From positions 62,001 through 126,000 of the forward strand of contig CAZPKG010000001.1 of NCBI GenBank assembly GCA_964587105.1: 64,000 bases of DNA, written 5' to 3'. The notes below the pieces were generated by a model, which was given only the letters and a program-made list of their open reading frames with translations, had not been told where the DNA came from and searched no databases. The translations under genes were made by a program, and so were the position numbers. This stretch comes from JABWCQ01 sp964587105. GTDB lineage: Bacteria; Electryoneota; RPQS01. Positions 1 to 10,034 of the stretch are shown here, one piece after another (positions within the stretch are counted from its first letter, which is position 1; every line of letters starts with the position of its first letter).

Positions 1-1
1 T

Positions 2-1600
2 CTTGTCGATCTCGCGCAATACAAAGTGTACCGCAGCGGCGAACTGATTGCGACTCTGGCGGCCGGTACAACTACCTATACGGACACGCCGCCGCAAAAC
101 GATGGATTCTACGCGTGGACAGTGACTGCTCAGGACGAAGTTCCTAACGTTTCCGCTCCGTCAGTTCCGTTTATTGGTGCGGTTGTCAGCCCGTTTGAGG
201 CAATAGACTATGAATGGGTTGATATTTCTACTATAGGCACTCCACTCACCTTTGACTGGTGGGGCGCAACGGCGGGGCCAATTGAACTTGGATTCACCTA
301 CCCGTTCCTTGACGAAGAGTATTCGCAAATTTACATTTCTCCCAGCGGTTGGGTCTCGTTCCAGCAGGTTCAAGGTTTCTGGTTCAGTCAGCCCATTCCA
401 GACGGAATCGAACCACATGCGGCCATCTATCCGTTCTGGGACGAACTGGGAGTATTTGAAACCGCTCAAGTAATCACCTATCACGATGCGGCTGATGACC
501 GTTTCATTATCAGTTGGATCGATGTTCCAAGCTTGAACGATTTCAATTTCCGCTATACCTTCCAATTGATTCTTGAAGAGGGCGGCGCGGCGATCTTCAA
601 TTACCACACAATTCCCGACCAGGGCTGGCCTGGCAACATGGATTGCACTGTCGGCGTCGAGGATGCAACAAGCACAAGCGCCGTTCAAGTCTATTCGCAA
701 GGCTCAGGCGTAATTCCGCCGATGAGTGAAACTTCGATCGCCTTCTGGGCCGGCCCATCTGGAACGATCACAGGCCTCATCCGCGAATTTGGTTCTAACG
801 CTCCACTGAACAACGTTCGTGTGACGGTAGATGAAGTTCCTGACCTGTTTGTGAACACGGATGTCACAGGCCTGTATGTCCTCGAGGTCGAACCCGGCAC
901 CTATCATCTCCGCACACACATTCAGGGCTATTGTGACCAAGACGCCACGAACGTAGTCGTCGCCGACGACGGCACTGCTACTCGTAACTTCACGATGCGC
1001 CAGCCGAATGCGACTTTTAGTGTAACGTCAATCAACATACTGTCTGTTACGGGACAAAACGCTACCGCCGAATTTGAGATTACCAATCCCAACGGTCAAT
1101 GTGATCTCGAATACTCGATTACAACGAACCGAACATGGCTGACGGTTTCAAATGCTACAGGAAACGTTGCGGCCAACCAGTCGCAAACCATCACGGTAAC
1201 CGGCTTTACTGCCGACTTCGTGCCCGGTGACTATACGGGAACGATCTTGGTTGCACACAACGACCACAATAGTCCGTTGACGATTCCCGTGAGCATCAGT
1301 CAGTCCTTGGACGCCGATAACAACGCCGAGTTGCCGACTGAGTTTGCCTTGCATCAGAATTACCCGAATCCGTTCAATGCGACTACCGTGCTGAGCTTTG
1401 ACGTTCCGCAGGAAAGTCAAGTCGAACTCGTGCTGTTCAATATTCAAGGCCAAGAAGTGGCGCGTCCTGTGGATCGTCTGATGGCTGCGGGTCGCCACGC
1501 AGTGAACTTTGATGCGACCAATCTGCCGACGGGCATGTATCTGGTCAAGATGAATGCGGGCAACTATTCAGCTGTCCAAAAGATGGTCTTGCTGAAGTAA
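2..1600 (+). CDS. Secreted T9SS cargo protein, C-terminal part (5' end outside window)
   Basis: The reading frame is open from the left edge, so this is the C-terminal about 532 residues of a larger secreted protein. It begins inside a fibronectin-III-like module (residues about 1-55), followed by a beta-rich jelly-roll-like region. A carboxypeptidase-regulatory-like domain follows (starting at GTITGLIREFGS), then an Ig/BACON-like segment (around NRTWLTVSNATGNV). The last about 80 residues are a type A T9SS sorting domain with the diagnostic ALHQNYPNPFN motif and a GMYLVKMNAG strand near the end. Established family knowledge: such domains direct export through the type IX system and surface attachment. 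The specific function (enzyme or adhesin) is not visible here because the N-terminus is missing. A strong terminator follows the stop codon. Confidence 0.85.
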   Translation, partial: LVDLAQYKVYRSGELIATLAAGTTTYTDTPPQNDGFYAWTVTAQDEVPNVSAPSVPFIGAVVSPFEAIDYEWVDISTIGTPLTFDWWGATAGPIELGFTYPFLDEEYSQIYISPSGWVSFQQVQGFWFSQPIPDGIEPHAAIYPFWDELGVFETAQVITYHDAADDRFIISWIDVPSLNDFNFRYTFQLILEEGGAAIFNYHTIPDQGWPGNMDCTVGVEDATSTSAVQVYSQGSGVIPPMSETSIAFWAGPSGTITGLIREFGSNAPLNNVRVTVDEVPDLFVNTDVTGLYVLEVEPGTYHLRTHIQGYCDQDATNVVVADDGTATRNFTMRQPNATFSVTSINILSVTGQNATAEFEITNPNGQCDLEYSITTNRTWLTVSNATGNVAANQSQTITVTGFTADFVPGDYTGTILVAHNDHNSPLTIPVSISQSLDADNNAELPTEFALHQNYPNPFNATTVLSFDVPQESQVELVLFNIQGQEVARPVDRLMAAGRHAVNFDATNLPTGMYLVKMNAGNYSAVQKMVLLK

Positions 1601-1621
1601 CCGTTCCTATAACGTTGAGTA

Positions 1622-1650
1622 ACGAAAGCCCGCGAACTGCGGGCTTTCGT
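1622..1650 (+). terminator. Rho-independent-type hairpin after the T9SS cargo gene
   Basis: A perfect 12-bp stem (ACGAAAGCCCGC / GCGGGCTTTCGT) with a 5-nt loop lies 21 nt after the stop codon. The following T-rich tract is short (CGTTT). Confidence 0.8.
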
Positions 1651-1787
1651 CGTTTCAGGACTTAAGGGCACAAAATGTGCATTTGTAAACAATACTTGAA
1701 GGATGGTGTCGAAATCGAATCAGCATACCCTATGCTAAATGTTATAGCGTTCTTGTCCAAAAGCAAGTCTAAATAATTGTTTCCCCT

Positions 1788-4700
1788 ATGATGGATTACA
1801 AGAATTCGCGCAAGCTTGTTCGCTCGCTTCGTACAAGTGTGGTCGGCGCGGCGGCATATCTCGCCTCCGCATCGGTCCTTTATGCCGAGCCGATTCCGGA
1901 GAAGTCAAACCTTGTCTCATTCTGGCCTGCGGCGCTTGGACTTATTTTCGCGCTAAGCATCGGGGCCGCCTGCGTCTGGGCAATCAAGAACTCACGACGG
2001 GCCTCGGATCACGATGACATCTCTGTCTGGCGAGCATTGGCCGAGAACATTGCTGAAATCGTAATTCTGTTATCCCGCGACGGCAAAATTCTCTATGCTA
2101 ACCGCTGGCAGAATGAGATCGACACGATCGTCGGCACGCCGATAGTGGAGCTGATTGATGAAATTGAGCGTTCCCGGTGGCGCGAGTTCATGCCTGATCT
2201 GCCGAAAAGCCGCGACGCTTGTACCACAGCCGTATTCAAAATGAAGCTGCCCGGTAACGGTGTCGGCTTCTGGGAGTTGCGTCTTGCGCCCCTCGAGAAC
2301 AGCCCGAACGGAGCGCAGTTCATTCTTTGCGCCCGCGACGTGTCTGACGCTCATTTGAAGGAGGTCGGCAAAGATGTTCTCTATAAGATCACGCTTGCAT
2401 CGTCGCGTATTGAATCTCTGCCTGAACTCATTACTTACGTTGAACAGCAGGTCTCGCGGCTTATCGACACGAGGAATTTCTACCTCGCAGTTTACGACAA
2501 AACGACCAACACCTACACCAAGCTCATCTCCCGCGATAAATCCGGCTCTATTGAAACAATGGACTCCTGCCTTGATCTGAGCGGGGGGTTGACGGACTAT
2601 GTTAGAACGTTTGGCAAGCCTGTGTTGATGAATGAAACCAACCGCGAGCAATTGAAAATGGAATTTCAATTGCGCTCAATCGGCGATCCCGCCGCGTGCT
2701 GGTTAGGCGTGCCCCTTCGGGTTGGCAACGATGTGAACGGCGTGTTCGTCGTACAATCCTATGAAGACCAAAACCATTACACGCAGGCCGACGCTGACCT
2801 GCTGACGATTGTCGCAGGCTCGATTGGCCGCGCCCTCGAGCGCCAACAAGCGCAATCCGACCTGAAACTTCGTGAATCCAAACTTCGATTGCTGACCGAA
2901 CGAATGCCAGCACTCTTGTGGTCGCAAGGCGTCGATGGAAAAATAACCTATGTTGCCGGCGCCGCACTCGGAGCTATCGGTCTTAACGAGAGGCAACTGA
3001 TAGGCCGTTCAATTCCCGATACTATGATCTGCAAAGAATCGGATATCGCGGAACGAATGAAGTTTGAAAATGGGGCGTCGTCAATAGACTTTCAATTCAA
3101 GTTCAGAAACAAGTCGTTTGAGGCCTTTCTCGAACCGTCGTTTGCTGATAACGGTCAATTTGTCGGCGCCACCGGCGTAGCCCTCGACGTAACGGAGCGC
3201 GACCACGCTGGAAAAGAACTGCGCCGCTACTTTGATATATCCGGAGACTGGATCACCGTCTCAAATTTCAACGGCATTATGCTACAGTGTAACGAAGCAT
3301 ATTTGCGAATGACGGGATATTCCCGCGAAGAACGGATAAATCAACCGACCTACTCGCTTGTGCACCCGGATGACATCAATGTTTCAAACGAGGCGATGGG
3401 GAGACTTTTGCGCGGTGAATCGGTCATCGCTCTGGAAATTCGAATATTATGCAAAGACGGTACGTATCGGTGGGTATCTTGGAATTCGGTCCTTAGCTCT
3501 GAAGATGGCCTGATTTACAGTAGCGGCAAGGATGTCACTCACCGCCGCGAAATAGAGAATGCGCTGCGTGAACGAGAAGAGCAATTGCGACTTTTCATCC
3601 GGCACTCGCCCGCCGCGCTTGCAATGTTTGACAATGACATGCGCTACATTGTGAGCAGCGAGCGGTGGAAACTTGACTATGGCCTTGGAGATATTGATGT
3701 CGTCGGCAAAAGTCATTATGAAGTCTTCCCAGAAATCGGAGATGAGTGGAAGGCTATCCACAAGAGATGCCTTAGTGGTGCTACTGAAGAATGTGCGAAA
3801 GACCCGTTCCCACGCGCGGACGGGTCGATTGACTGGGTTCGCTGGCAGATCAAACCGTGGTATCATGCCGATGGGCAGATCGGCGGCATCATTATGTTTA
3901 CTGAAGTGATTACCGCCGAAGTAGAAGCTGAACTCGAACTCGCTCGATCGCGAAACCTTGCTCGCCAGATCGTGGCGTCTTCGCTTGACGCTGTAGTTGC
4001 AATGGACAGCTTTGGAATCGTTACCGAATGGAATCCGAGGGCCGAAATGTTATTCGGTTTTACACGGGAAGAAGCGATAGGCAATTTACTCCATGACCTT
4101 ATAATTCCTGACGTCCATGCCAAGGCTCATTTTCACGGTCTTGAGAATTTCTCACGAACTGGTGTGTCACACATACTCGACCGTCAGATTCAAATCTCGG
4201 CGCGCCGCAAAGATGGAACTGAATTTCCGGTTGAAATGTCTATTGGAACTATTCCTTCCGGCGATGAGACTCATTTTTCTGCATTCATTCGTGACATAAG
4301 TGAACGCCTTGAGAACGAGAGAGAATTGCGCGAGAACCGTCATCAACTCAAAGAAGCACAACGTATCGCCGGCCTTGGATTCTGGAACTGGAACGCAGCG
4401 ACGGACGAGATGTATGTTAGTGAAGAGAAACTTGTCCTGTACGCGCGACCCGAACTGAAACTGCCGATGACGTTCTTTGAGTTTCTTGAGATTGTGCACC
4501 CCGAAGATCGCCAATCATTCATTGATCTGCATCAGGAGATCATGGGGGGTACAAACAGTTTTGAATTGCATTACAGGATTGTCAGGCCGTCAGGAGAGAT
4601 CAGACACGCTTACACGCAAGGTGAAGCTATTCGTGACACCGAAGGCAACGTTACCAAACTTTTCGGAACTACTCTCGATCACACTGAACGCGTACTTGCT

Positions 4701-6626
4701 GAAGAGAGAGTGCGTAGTAGCGAGGAGCGTCTGGCTATGGCCTTGGAAGGGTCGTCTGACGGCTTTTGGGATTGGAATGTCGTCTCGGGGGATTGTTATT
4801 TTAGCCCGCGAATTGTTGAGTGGCTCGAGTTTGATCCGACCGAATTCCAACATCATGTGAAGTTCTGGGAATCGCTGATTCACCCTGACTATTTGGAGAT
4901 ATTCAATACATCATTTCAGGCTCACGTTTCAAATAGAACGACTCACTACGAAATAGAAGAGCGAGTTCGAACGAAATCCGGGTCTTGGATATGGGTCTTG
5001 TCGCGTGGGAAAGTGGTCCAATGGAACGAGGATGGAACGCCACTGCGCGCCGCCGGAACTTGGACGAACATCACAGTTCGCAAGAACATGGAAGCTCGTG
5101 CAACTCAGTTAGGCAGAATCATGGATCACTCTATGAGCGAAGTCTATATTGTGGATCGATCTACCATGAAGATCGTCGAAACCAATCATCGCGCCAGGCT
5201 GAATACAGGCTACACTGTTGAAGAGCTGCAGGGTCGGCCAGTTACCGATTTGCTGGACAACTGGAATGAATCGGAACTAAAAAAGCTCGCTGAACCTATC
5301 ATAAATGGCACGATGGAAGCGGTTAGAAGTTCAAGTATGCATGTTCGAAAGGACGGGACAAAATACCCGTTTGAAGCGACACTGCAAATGATGGAGTGGC
5401 ACGACAAGACGGTATTTGTTTCCATCGGAATCGATAATTCTGAGAAAGCCAAAGCCGAGCGTGAATTTAAGGAGCTTGAAGCGCAGTTACGCCATGCCCA
5501 GCGACTCGAAACTATCGGTACGCTTGCCGGCGGGATTGCGCATGACTTCAACAATATTCTCACGCCGATCCTTGGCTATGCTGACATGGTCGCGTGTGAA
5601 CTTGACCCTGAATCCGGCACTCGCCGCGATATCGAGCAAGTTATTCAAGCCGCATATCGCGCTAAAGGACTGGTGCAGCAAATTCTGGCTTTTAGCCGTC
5701 AGGCCGACCAGACCCGTCACCCGTTGCAAATCGACATTGTTGCCAAAGAAACGATTCGCTTGCTTCGCGCAAGTGTTCCGCCCAATATCGAGTTCTATCA
5801 GGATATCAACAATGTCGGCAGCGTCCTGTCTGATCCGACGATGTTGAATCAGGTATTGATGAACCTGTGTACGAACGCATATCAGGCAATCGGAGATGAC
5901 TTCGGAGAAATTTCAGTCTCGCTCAAGAGCGAGTTCGTGCACAGTACCGATAAGATTGGAAAAGCAAGTCTGCCGGAAGGAAGTTACGCTGTTCTAAAAG
6001 TTACGGACTCGGGTCCGGGAATCGACTCTCAAACTCTTGAGCGAATGTTCGAGCCTTTCTTCACCACAAAGGACGTTGGCAAAGGCACAGGGCTCGGGCT
6101 ATCTGTCGTACACGGTATTGTGCAAGCACATGGCGGAGCGATTATCGTTGACTCCGAACTCGGGAAAGGTACGCAAATCTCCGTGTTCCTTCCCTTGTTA
6201 ATCGTGAATGAAACGGAAATCGCGCCGGTTGTGTATCAGAATCTACAAGGGAATGAGCACATCTTGCTCTGTGACGACGATGACACGATCTTGCTCTTGG
6301 GACGGCAAATGCTCGAAAACTACGGTTACAAAGTCACTGCTACCAACGATCCGGTTACGGCATTGGTCATGCTTGCCGAAGCCGTTCCGCCGATTTCACT
6401 CGTCGTTGTTGATGATCGCATGCCCATCTTATCCGGGCACGACGTCGGAATGGCGGCGCGCGATTTCAATCCTGATTTACCAATTATTCTCCTGTCGGCA
6501 AGTTTGCAGCCTGAAGACAACTGCGAACCATTCGCGGCGGTACTCTCCAAACCTGTTGGCTCAGGAGAGCTTGCAAAAACAGTACGAAATACAATTGACA
6601 ACTCTAAAGTAGGGGTAATACAATGA
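1788..6626 (+). CDS. Multi-PAS/GAF hybrid sensor histidine kinase with C-terminal receiver
   Basis: A 1612-aa membrane-anchored signalling kinase. The N-terminus has a signal-like hydrophobic stretch (residues about 15-33) and one clear membrane segment (about 45-66), with almost no periplasmic domain, so sensing is probably cytoplasmic. Then come a PAS-like domain (about 80-190), a GAF domain (about 195-352) and about seven further PAS/PAC units to residue 1235. The HisKA helix has phospho-acceptor His1252 in GGIAHDFNN. The HATPase_c domain has an N box (NLCTNAYQA) and GKGTGLGLS. A receiver domain (about 1490-1605) has phospho-acceptor Asp1542 in VVDDRMP. The stop overlaps the next start (ATGA), so the response regulator is translationally coupled. 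No good Shine-Dalgarno precedes the ATGATG start. The signal sensed is unknown; stacked PAS/GAF modules suggest redox, ligand or light input, but no cofactor-binding residue is evident to me. Confidence 0.92.
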   Translation: MMDYKNSRKLVRSLRTSVVGAAAYLASASVLYAEPIPEKSNLVSFWPAALGLIFALSIGAACVWAIKNSRRASDHDDISVWRALAENIAEIVILLSRDGKILYANRWQNEIDTIVGTPIVELIDEIERSRWREFMPDLPKSRDACTTAVFKMKLPGNGVGFWELRLAPLENSPNGAQFILCARDVSDAHLKEVGKDVLYKITLASSRIESLPELITYVEQQVSRLIDTRNFYLAVYDKTTNTYTKLISRDKSGSIETMDSCLDLSGGLTDYVRTFGKPVLMNETNREQLKMEFQLRSIGDPAACWLGVPLRVGNDVNGVFVVQSYEDQNHYTQADADLLTIVAGSIGRALERQQAQSDLKLRESKLRLLTERMPALLWSQGVDGKITYVAGAALGAIGLNERQLIGRSIPDTMICKESDIAERMKFENGASSIDFQFKFRNKSFEAFLEPSFADNGQFVGATGVALDVTERDHAGKELRRYFDISGDWITVSNFNGIMLQCNEAYLRMTGYSREERINQPTYSLVHPDDINVSNEAMGRLLRGESVIALEIRILCKDGTYRWVSWNSVLSSEDGLIYSSGKDVTHRREIENALREREEQLRLFIRHSPAALAMFDNDMRYIVSSERWKLDYGLGDIDVVGKSHYEVFPEIGDEWKAIHKRCLSGATEECAKDPFPRADGSIDWVRWQIKPWYHADGQIGGIIMFTEVITAEVEAELELARSRNLARQIVASSLDAVVAMDSFGIVTEWNPRAEMLFGFTREEAIGNLLHDLIIPDVHAKAHFHGLENFSRTGVSHILDRQIQISARRKDGTEFPVEMSIGTIPSGDETHFSAFIRDISERLENERELRENRHQLKEAQRIAGLGFWNWNAATDEMYVSEEKLVLYARPELKLPMTFFEFLEIVHPEDRQSFIDLHQEIMGGTNSFELHYRIVRPSGEIRHAYTQGEAIRDTEGNVTKLFGTTLDHTERVLAEERVRSSEERLAMALEGSSDGFWDWNVVSGDCYFSPRIVEWLEFDPTEFQHHVKFWESLIHPDYLEIFNTSFQAHVSNRTTHYEIEERVRTKSGSWIWVLSRGKVVQWNEDGTPLRAAGTWTNITVRKNMEARATQLGRIMDHSMSEVYIVDRSTMKIVETNHRARLNTGYTVEELQGRPVTDLLDNWNESELKKLAEPIINGTMEAVRSSSMHVRKDGTKYPFEATLQMMEWHDKTVFVSIGIDNSEKAKAEREFKELEAQLRHAQRLETIGTLAGGIAHDFNNILTPILGYADMVACELDPESGTRRDIEQVIQAAYRAKGLVQQILAFSRQADQTRHPLQIDIVAKETIRLLRASVPPNIEFYQDINNVGSVLSDPTMLNQVLMNLCTNAYQAIGDDFGEISVSLKSEFVHSTDKIGKASLPEGSYAVLKVTDSGPGIDSQTLERMFEPFFTTKDVGKGTGLGLSVVHGIVQAHGGAIIVDSELGKGTQISVFLPLLIVNETEIAPVVYQNLQGNEHILLCDDDDTILLLGRQMLENYGYKVTATNDPVTALVMLAEAVPPISLVVVDDRMPILSGHDVGMAARDFNPDLPIILLSASLQPEDNCEPFAAVLSKPVGSGELAKTVRNTIDNSKVGVIQ

Positions 6627-7000
6627 CCAGAATTCTCGTCATAGACGACGATCCCAATGTCCGTCAAATGATCTGCCGGATGCTTGAACGTGAGGGGTAC
6701 GAAATTGAGTCGGCTGCCAATGGCCGCGAAGGTCTTGAGAAATTCAAATCCTGCCCGGCGGATCTTGTGATTACAGACATCATCATGCCTGAGCAAGAGG
6801 GGATAGAGACGATTCGACTTCTGAAGTCGGAGCATCCGGAGTGCCCGATTATTGCCATCTCCGGTGGCGGTCGCATGGGCCCTTCCGACTATCTTTCAAT
6901 GGCAAAACTTCTCGGAGCATCGTATGCGATCAGCAAGCCGTTTGACCGCATGCAACTGTTGTCATCCGTGAAGCAGGCTCTGGCTGAGGGTGTTGCCTGA
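6623..7000 (+). CDS. Single-domain response regulator (CheY/Spo0F-like)
   Basis: A 125-aa stand-alone receiver domain. The acidic pocket (VIDDDP, residues 6-11), phospho-acceptor Asp52 in TDIIMP and conserved Lys105 in SKPF are all present; there is no DNA-binding or enzymatic output domain. It overlaps the preceding hybrid kinase gene by four bases (ATGA). The obvious inference is a His-Asp relay: kinase His1252 to its own Asp1542 and/or to this protein. Output would be through protein-protein interaction, or through a histidine phosphotransfer protein encoded elsewhere. Confidence 0.92.
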   Translation: MTRILVIDDDPNVRQMICRMLEREGYEIESAANGREGLEKFKSCPADLVITDIIMPEQEGIETIRLLKSEHPECPIIAISGGGRMGPSDYLSMAKLLGASYAISKPFDRMQLLSSVKQALAEGVA

Positions 7001-7043
7001 TTAATTTCCCAACGACTACTGTCAGTTATAGCTTCCAAGGATG

Positions 7044-7078
7044 GGCTGGGGACAAATCGACTTCTTGCGTCCCCGGCC
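7044..7078. terminator. Possible terminator/hairpin after the two-component pair
   Basis: A 10-bp stem GGCTGGGGAC / GTCCCCGGCC (one G-T pair) with a 15-nt loop lies about 45 nt past the response-regulator stop. No T-tract follows, so a factor-dependent or processing role is equally possible. The remainder of 7079-7391 shows no gene and no clear structure; it must hold the promoter of the protease gene. Confidence 0.4.
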
Positions 7079-7391
7079 ATTGTGCACAGAAGTAACAATT
7101 TGGCGAGGACTTCAATCGAGAAATTGGCTGGGTCTGGAATCGTGACGCAGACATTCCGTTCGCTCGAAATCTGATTTGACCGCCCTGTGCACTCGACGCT
7201 CCAATGCAAAACTATAATTCACATACTGTTCCGCGCTCGCATTGAGCGATGATTCAAAACTGCAACACCCAAGATAAAATCCACAAAGTGCCTCAATTCC
7301 CTTGCCTTGCCCCCAATTTGAGTGTAAATTGTAACGATACCCTCTGTTTGTGAGGTCCCTCCGTACATGTGTAACCGCAGGTGATATTAAC

Positions 7392-9962
7392 ATGAAAAAT
7401 TGGTTCAAGATTCTGTGTTTGGCTTTGGGTTTGATCGGCGTGACGGCAGCGTATTCCGCCGAATTTTCTCCGGGCCTTGATGCACAGCTTAGGTCGAGCA
7501 AGAGCGATGAATTTGTCAGCACAATCGTCATCTTGCCAAGCGCTATTGATATTCAAAATCTTGACTTCACGCTCCACACGCGCAAAGTCACGCTCGCCGA
7601 ACGTCATCAGGAAGTAATCGCGGCGCTGAAATACAACGCGGCGCAAAACCAGCCTGCATTTATTGATGAGCTTGAAGCTGAGACTGCTGCCGGAAACGTC
7701 AAAGGCTTCACGGCCTACTGGATTGACAATCTCGTGGTTGTGAACGCGCGTGCGAGTTTCGTCGAATCACTGCGAGATCGCGGCGATGTCGAATATGTCT
7801 CGCTTAATTTTAAGGCCGAGTTGATTGAGCCGATTCGCTCAAACGACCCCAATGCGAGCGTGCGCCCGCCGCACGATCCGCTTGACAATGAAACCACGAC
7901 ACCGGGACAAAATGCAATCGGTACCACGCGCGTCAATCGCGAACTCGGCATTACGGGTCAAGGCGTACTTGTCGCCAACTGTGATACCGGTGTGGATGGC
8001 AACCATCCGGCACTCGCTTCACGTTGGCGCGGTAATTTTGCTCCGGCAGCCCAATGCTGGCGTGACGCTCTCGGCAGCGCCCCGAATTTTCCTGCTGACG
8101 GCAACGGCCACGGCTCGCATGTAATGGGCACAATCACCGGACGCGCGATTTCCGGCAACGACACCAACACCGTTGGCGGCGCACCGAACGCACGCTGGAT
8201 TGCGACCAATACGATTAATCAAGGGACGGGCACTGCGTTTGACAATGACGTGATTGCAGACTATCAGTGGTTTGCCGATCCAGACGGTAATCCCGGAACA
8301 ATGGAAGACGTGCCTGACGCAATTCAAAATTCATGGGGCGTCAACGGAAGTTTTTCCGGTTATACCACCTGCGATACGCGCTGGAACACATTTATTTTGA
8401 ATTGTGAAGCCGTTGGTCCGGTGATTTCATGGTCAGCGGGTAATGAAGGCGCATCAGGATTACGCACGCCGGCAATTCACTCGTTCAATGCCTATCAGAT
8501 CTTCTCGGTCGGCGCGGTTGACGCGCAAGACGGAGCGGCGCCGTTCCCGATCGCGAGCTTCTCAAGTCTTGGGCCCACGCCGTGTACGCCCTTCGTGCCG
8601 GATAACATCAAACCTGAGATTTCTGCTCCCGGCGTGAATATCTATTCATCGGTTCCCGGCGGCGGATATGACGGTACATACTCAGGCACGTCGATGGCCG
8701 GCCCGCACGTCGCGGGTGTCGTGGCGTTGATGCGCGAAGCTTGCCCGAATTGCGATCACATCACGATCAAGAATGCGATCATGCAGACTGCGCTTGATCA
8801 AGGCGCCGTCGGTCAAGACAACACCTACGGCTACGGTGTGATTCGCGCCTATGAAGCCGTGCTCGCCGTTTCGAATCTCGGTCGCATCGGCGGCATTGTC
8901 ACCGATGGAGCGAACCCGTTGAGCGGCGTGCGTGCCAAGATTCTCTCGGGATCCAATTCGGCTTTGACGGACGTGAACGGACAATACTATCTCCCGCTTT
9001 CGAGTGGCACGTATGACGTCGAGTTTTCCAAAATTGGTTTCTTGCCTGATACGGCATTCGGTGTAGTTGTGACCGTTGGTGATACAACGGTTGCAAATGG
9101 TCAGTTGACAGCGCTTGAGCCGGTTAACTTCATCAATGAGCATTTCGACACCGGTGCACCGGGCTGGACGCATGACGCCGCGGCAGGCTGGGTAGATAAC
9201 TGGCATATCTCAACCGAGCGAGCTAACTCCGGTACGTCCTCTTATAAGTGCGGCGATCCTGCTGCTGGCAACTATTCCAACCTTTGCGACGCGCGTTTGA
9301 CTTCACCCGTGATGACGAGTTTGCCGCAATCAGCACAACTGAGTTTTGTCACGCAGATTACGTCGGAAGTTTCGGGAACATTTGCCGACTCAGCGTATGA
9401 CGGCGGCATGATTGAAATTGCGGTGAATGGCGGAGCATGGACACGCATCACTCCGACGCCGGGTTACAACAAGACGTTCCGCTATCGTGCGGGCGGCACA
9501 AATCCATACACCGGGCCTGTGGCAGGCTCGCCGTGTATTGCAGGTTCGATCGCGACATGGACTTCGTACAATCTGGATTTGTCGGCTTACGAAGGCTCCG
9601 ATGTCCAATTGCGTTTCCGCTTTGGCTCGGATGCTGGAACTAATCAAGAAGGTTGGTACGTTGACGACGTCGTCGGCGTGGGCTACACGAATCCGACGAT
9701 TGAGGCTCCGACTGACTTGACGGTCTATTACGAATCATCAACAGATGAACTTGTTTTCAATTGGACAGGCACGGCGGCGAGCTATCAACTGCTGAGCGCT
9801 ACCGATGTAGCTGGTCCGTTCAATGTGATTGAAGGAACGACTTCTAACACGACGATTTCGATACCGCTGCCTGTCGGCAATGAGCTTTACTATGTTGTTG
9901 TAGGCGTGAACGGCGCGGCGGTTTCAAACCCGACCATGCCAATTCGCACGAACGCAAGATAA
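7392..9962 (+). CDS. Secreted subtilisin-like serine protease (S8 family)
   Basis: I start the gene at ATG 7392, with AGGTGAT just upstream and a signal peptide (MKNWFKILCLALGLIG...AYSA) directly after it; an upstream in-frame extension lacks this logic. The 856-aa product has a propeptide-like region (about 25-150). The S8 catalytic domain has Asp198 (NCDTGVDG), His240 (NGHGSH), oxyanion Asn in QNSWG and Ser434 (GTSMAGPHVAG). After the protease come a carboxypeptidase-regulatory-like domain (about 500-575), a jelly-roll domain of the MAM/immune-inhibitor-A kind (about 580-770) and a fibronectin-III-like end. No T9SS sorting domain is visible, although a T9SS cargo lies upstream. It probably acts extracellularly or at the cell surface in protein degradation. 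Confidence 0.93.
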   Translation: MKNWFKILCLALGLIGVTAAYSAEFSPGLDAQLRSSKSDEFVSTIVILPSAIDIQNLDFTLHTRKVTLAERHQEVIAALKYNAAQNQPAFIDELEAETAAGNVKGFTAYWIDNLVVVNARASFVESLRDRGDVEYVSLNFKAELIEPIRSNDPNASVRPPHDPLDNETTTPGQNAIGTTRVNRELGITGQGVLVANCDTGVDGNHPALASRWRGNFAPAAQCWRDALGSAPNFPADGNGHGSHVMGTITGRAISGNDTNTVGGAPNARWIATNTINQGTGTAFDNDVIADYQWFADPDGNPGTMEDVPDAIQNSWGVNGSFSGYTTCDTRWNTFILNCEAVGPVISWSAGNEGASGLRTPAIHSFNAYQIFSVGAVDAQDGAAPFPIASFSSLGPTPCTPFVPDNIKPEISAPGVNIYSSVPGGGYDGTYSGTSMAGPHVAGVVALMREACPNCDHITIKNAIMQTALDQGAVGQDNTYGYGVIRAYEAVLAVSNLGRIGGIVTDGANPLSGVRAKILSGSNSALTDVNGQYYLPLSSGTYDVEFSKIGFLPDTAFGVVVTVGDTTVANGQLTALEPVNFINEHFDTGAPGWTHDAAAGWVDNWHISTERANSGTSSYKCGDPAAGNYSNLCDARLTSPVMTSLPQSAQLSFVTQITSEVSGTFADSAYDGGMIEIAVNGGAWTRITPTPGYNKTFRYRAGGTNPYTGPVAGSPCIAGSIATWTSYNLDLSAYEGSDVQLRFRFGSDAGTNQEGWYVDDVVGVGYTNPTIEAPTDLTVYYESSTDELVFNWTGTAASYQLLSATDVAGPFNVIEGTTSNTTISIPLPVGNELYYVVVGVNGAAVSNPTMPIRTNAR

Positions 9963-9983
9963 GTCAAAGTTAGCTTACAAATG

Positions 9984-10020
9984 CGAAGAGCCTCCGCGAT
10001 TGCGGAGGCTCTTCGTTTTT
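9984..10020. terminator. Bidirectional terminator between convergent genes
   Basis: A perfect 14-bp stem (CGAAGAGCCTCCGC / GCGGAGGCTCTTCG), 4-nt loop and TTTTT tail on the plus strand. It serves the protease on the left and is positioned to serve the GH172 gene on the minus strand, which ends at 10035. Confidence 0.88.
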
Positions 10021-10034
10021 CGAAAAGTTTGCGG

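Noticed and set aside
161..700. Minus-strand 179-codon frame inside the first gene
   Set aside because: It is a shadow of the T9SS cargo coding sequence, with no signal, domain or ribosome site.
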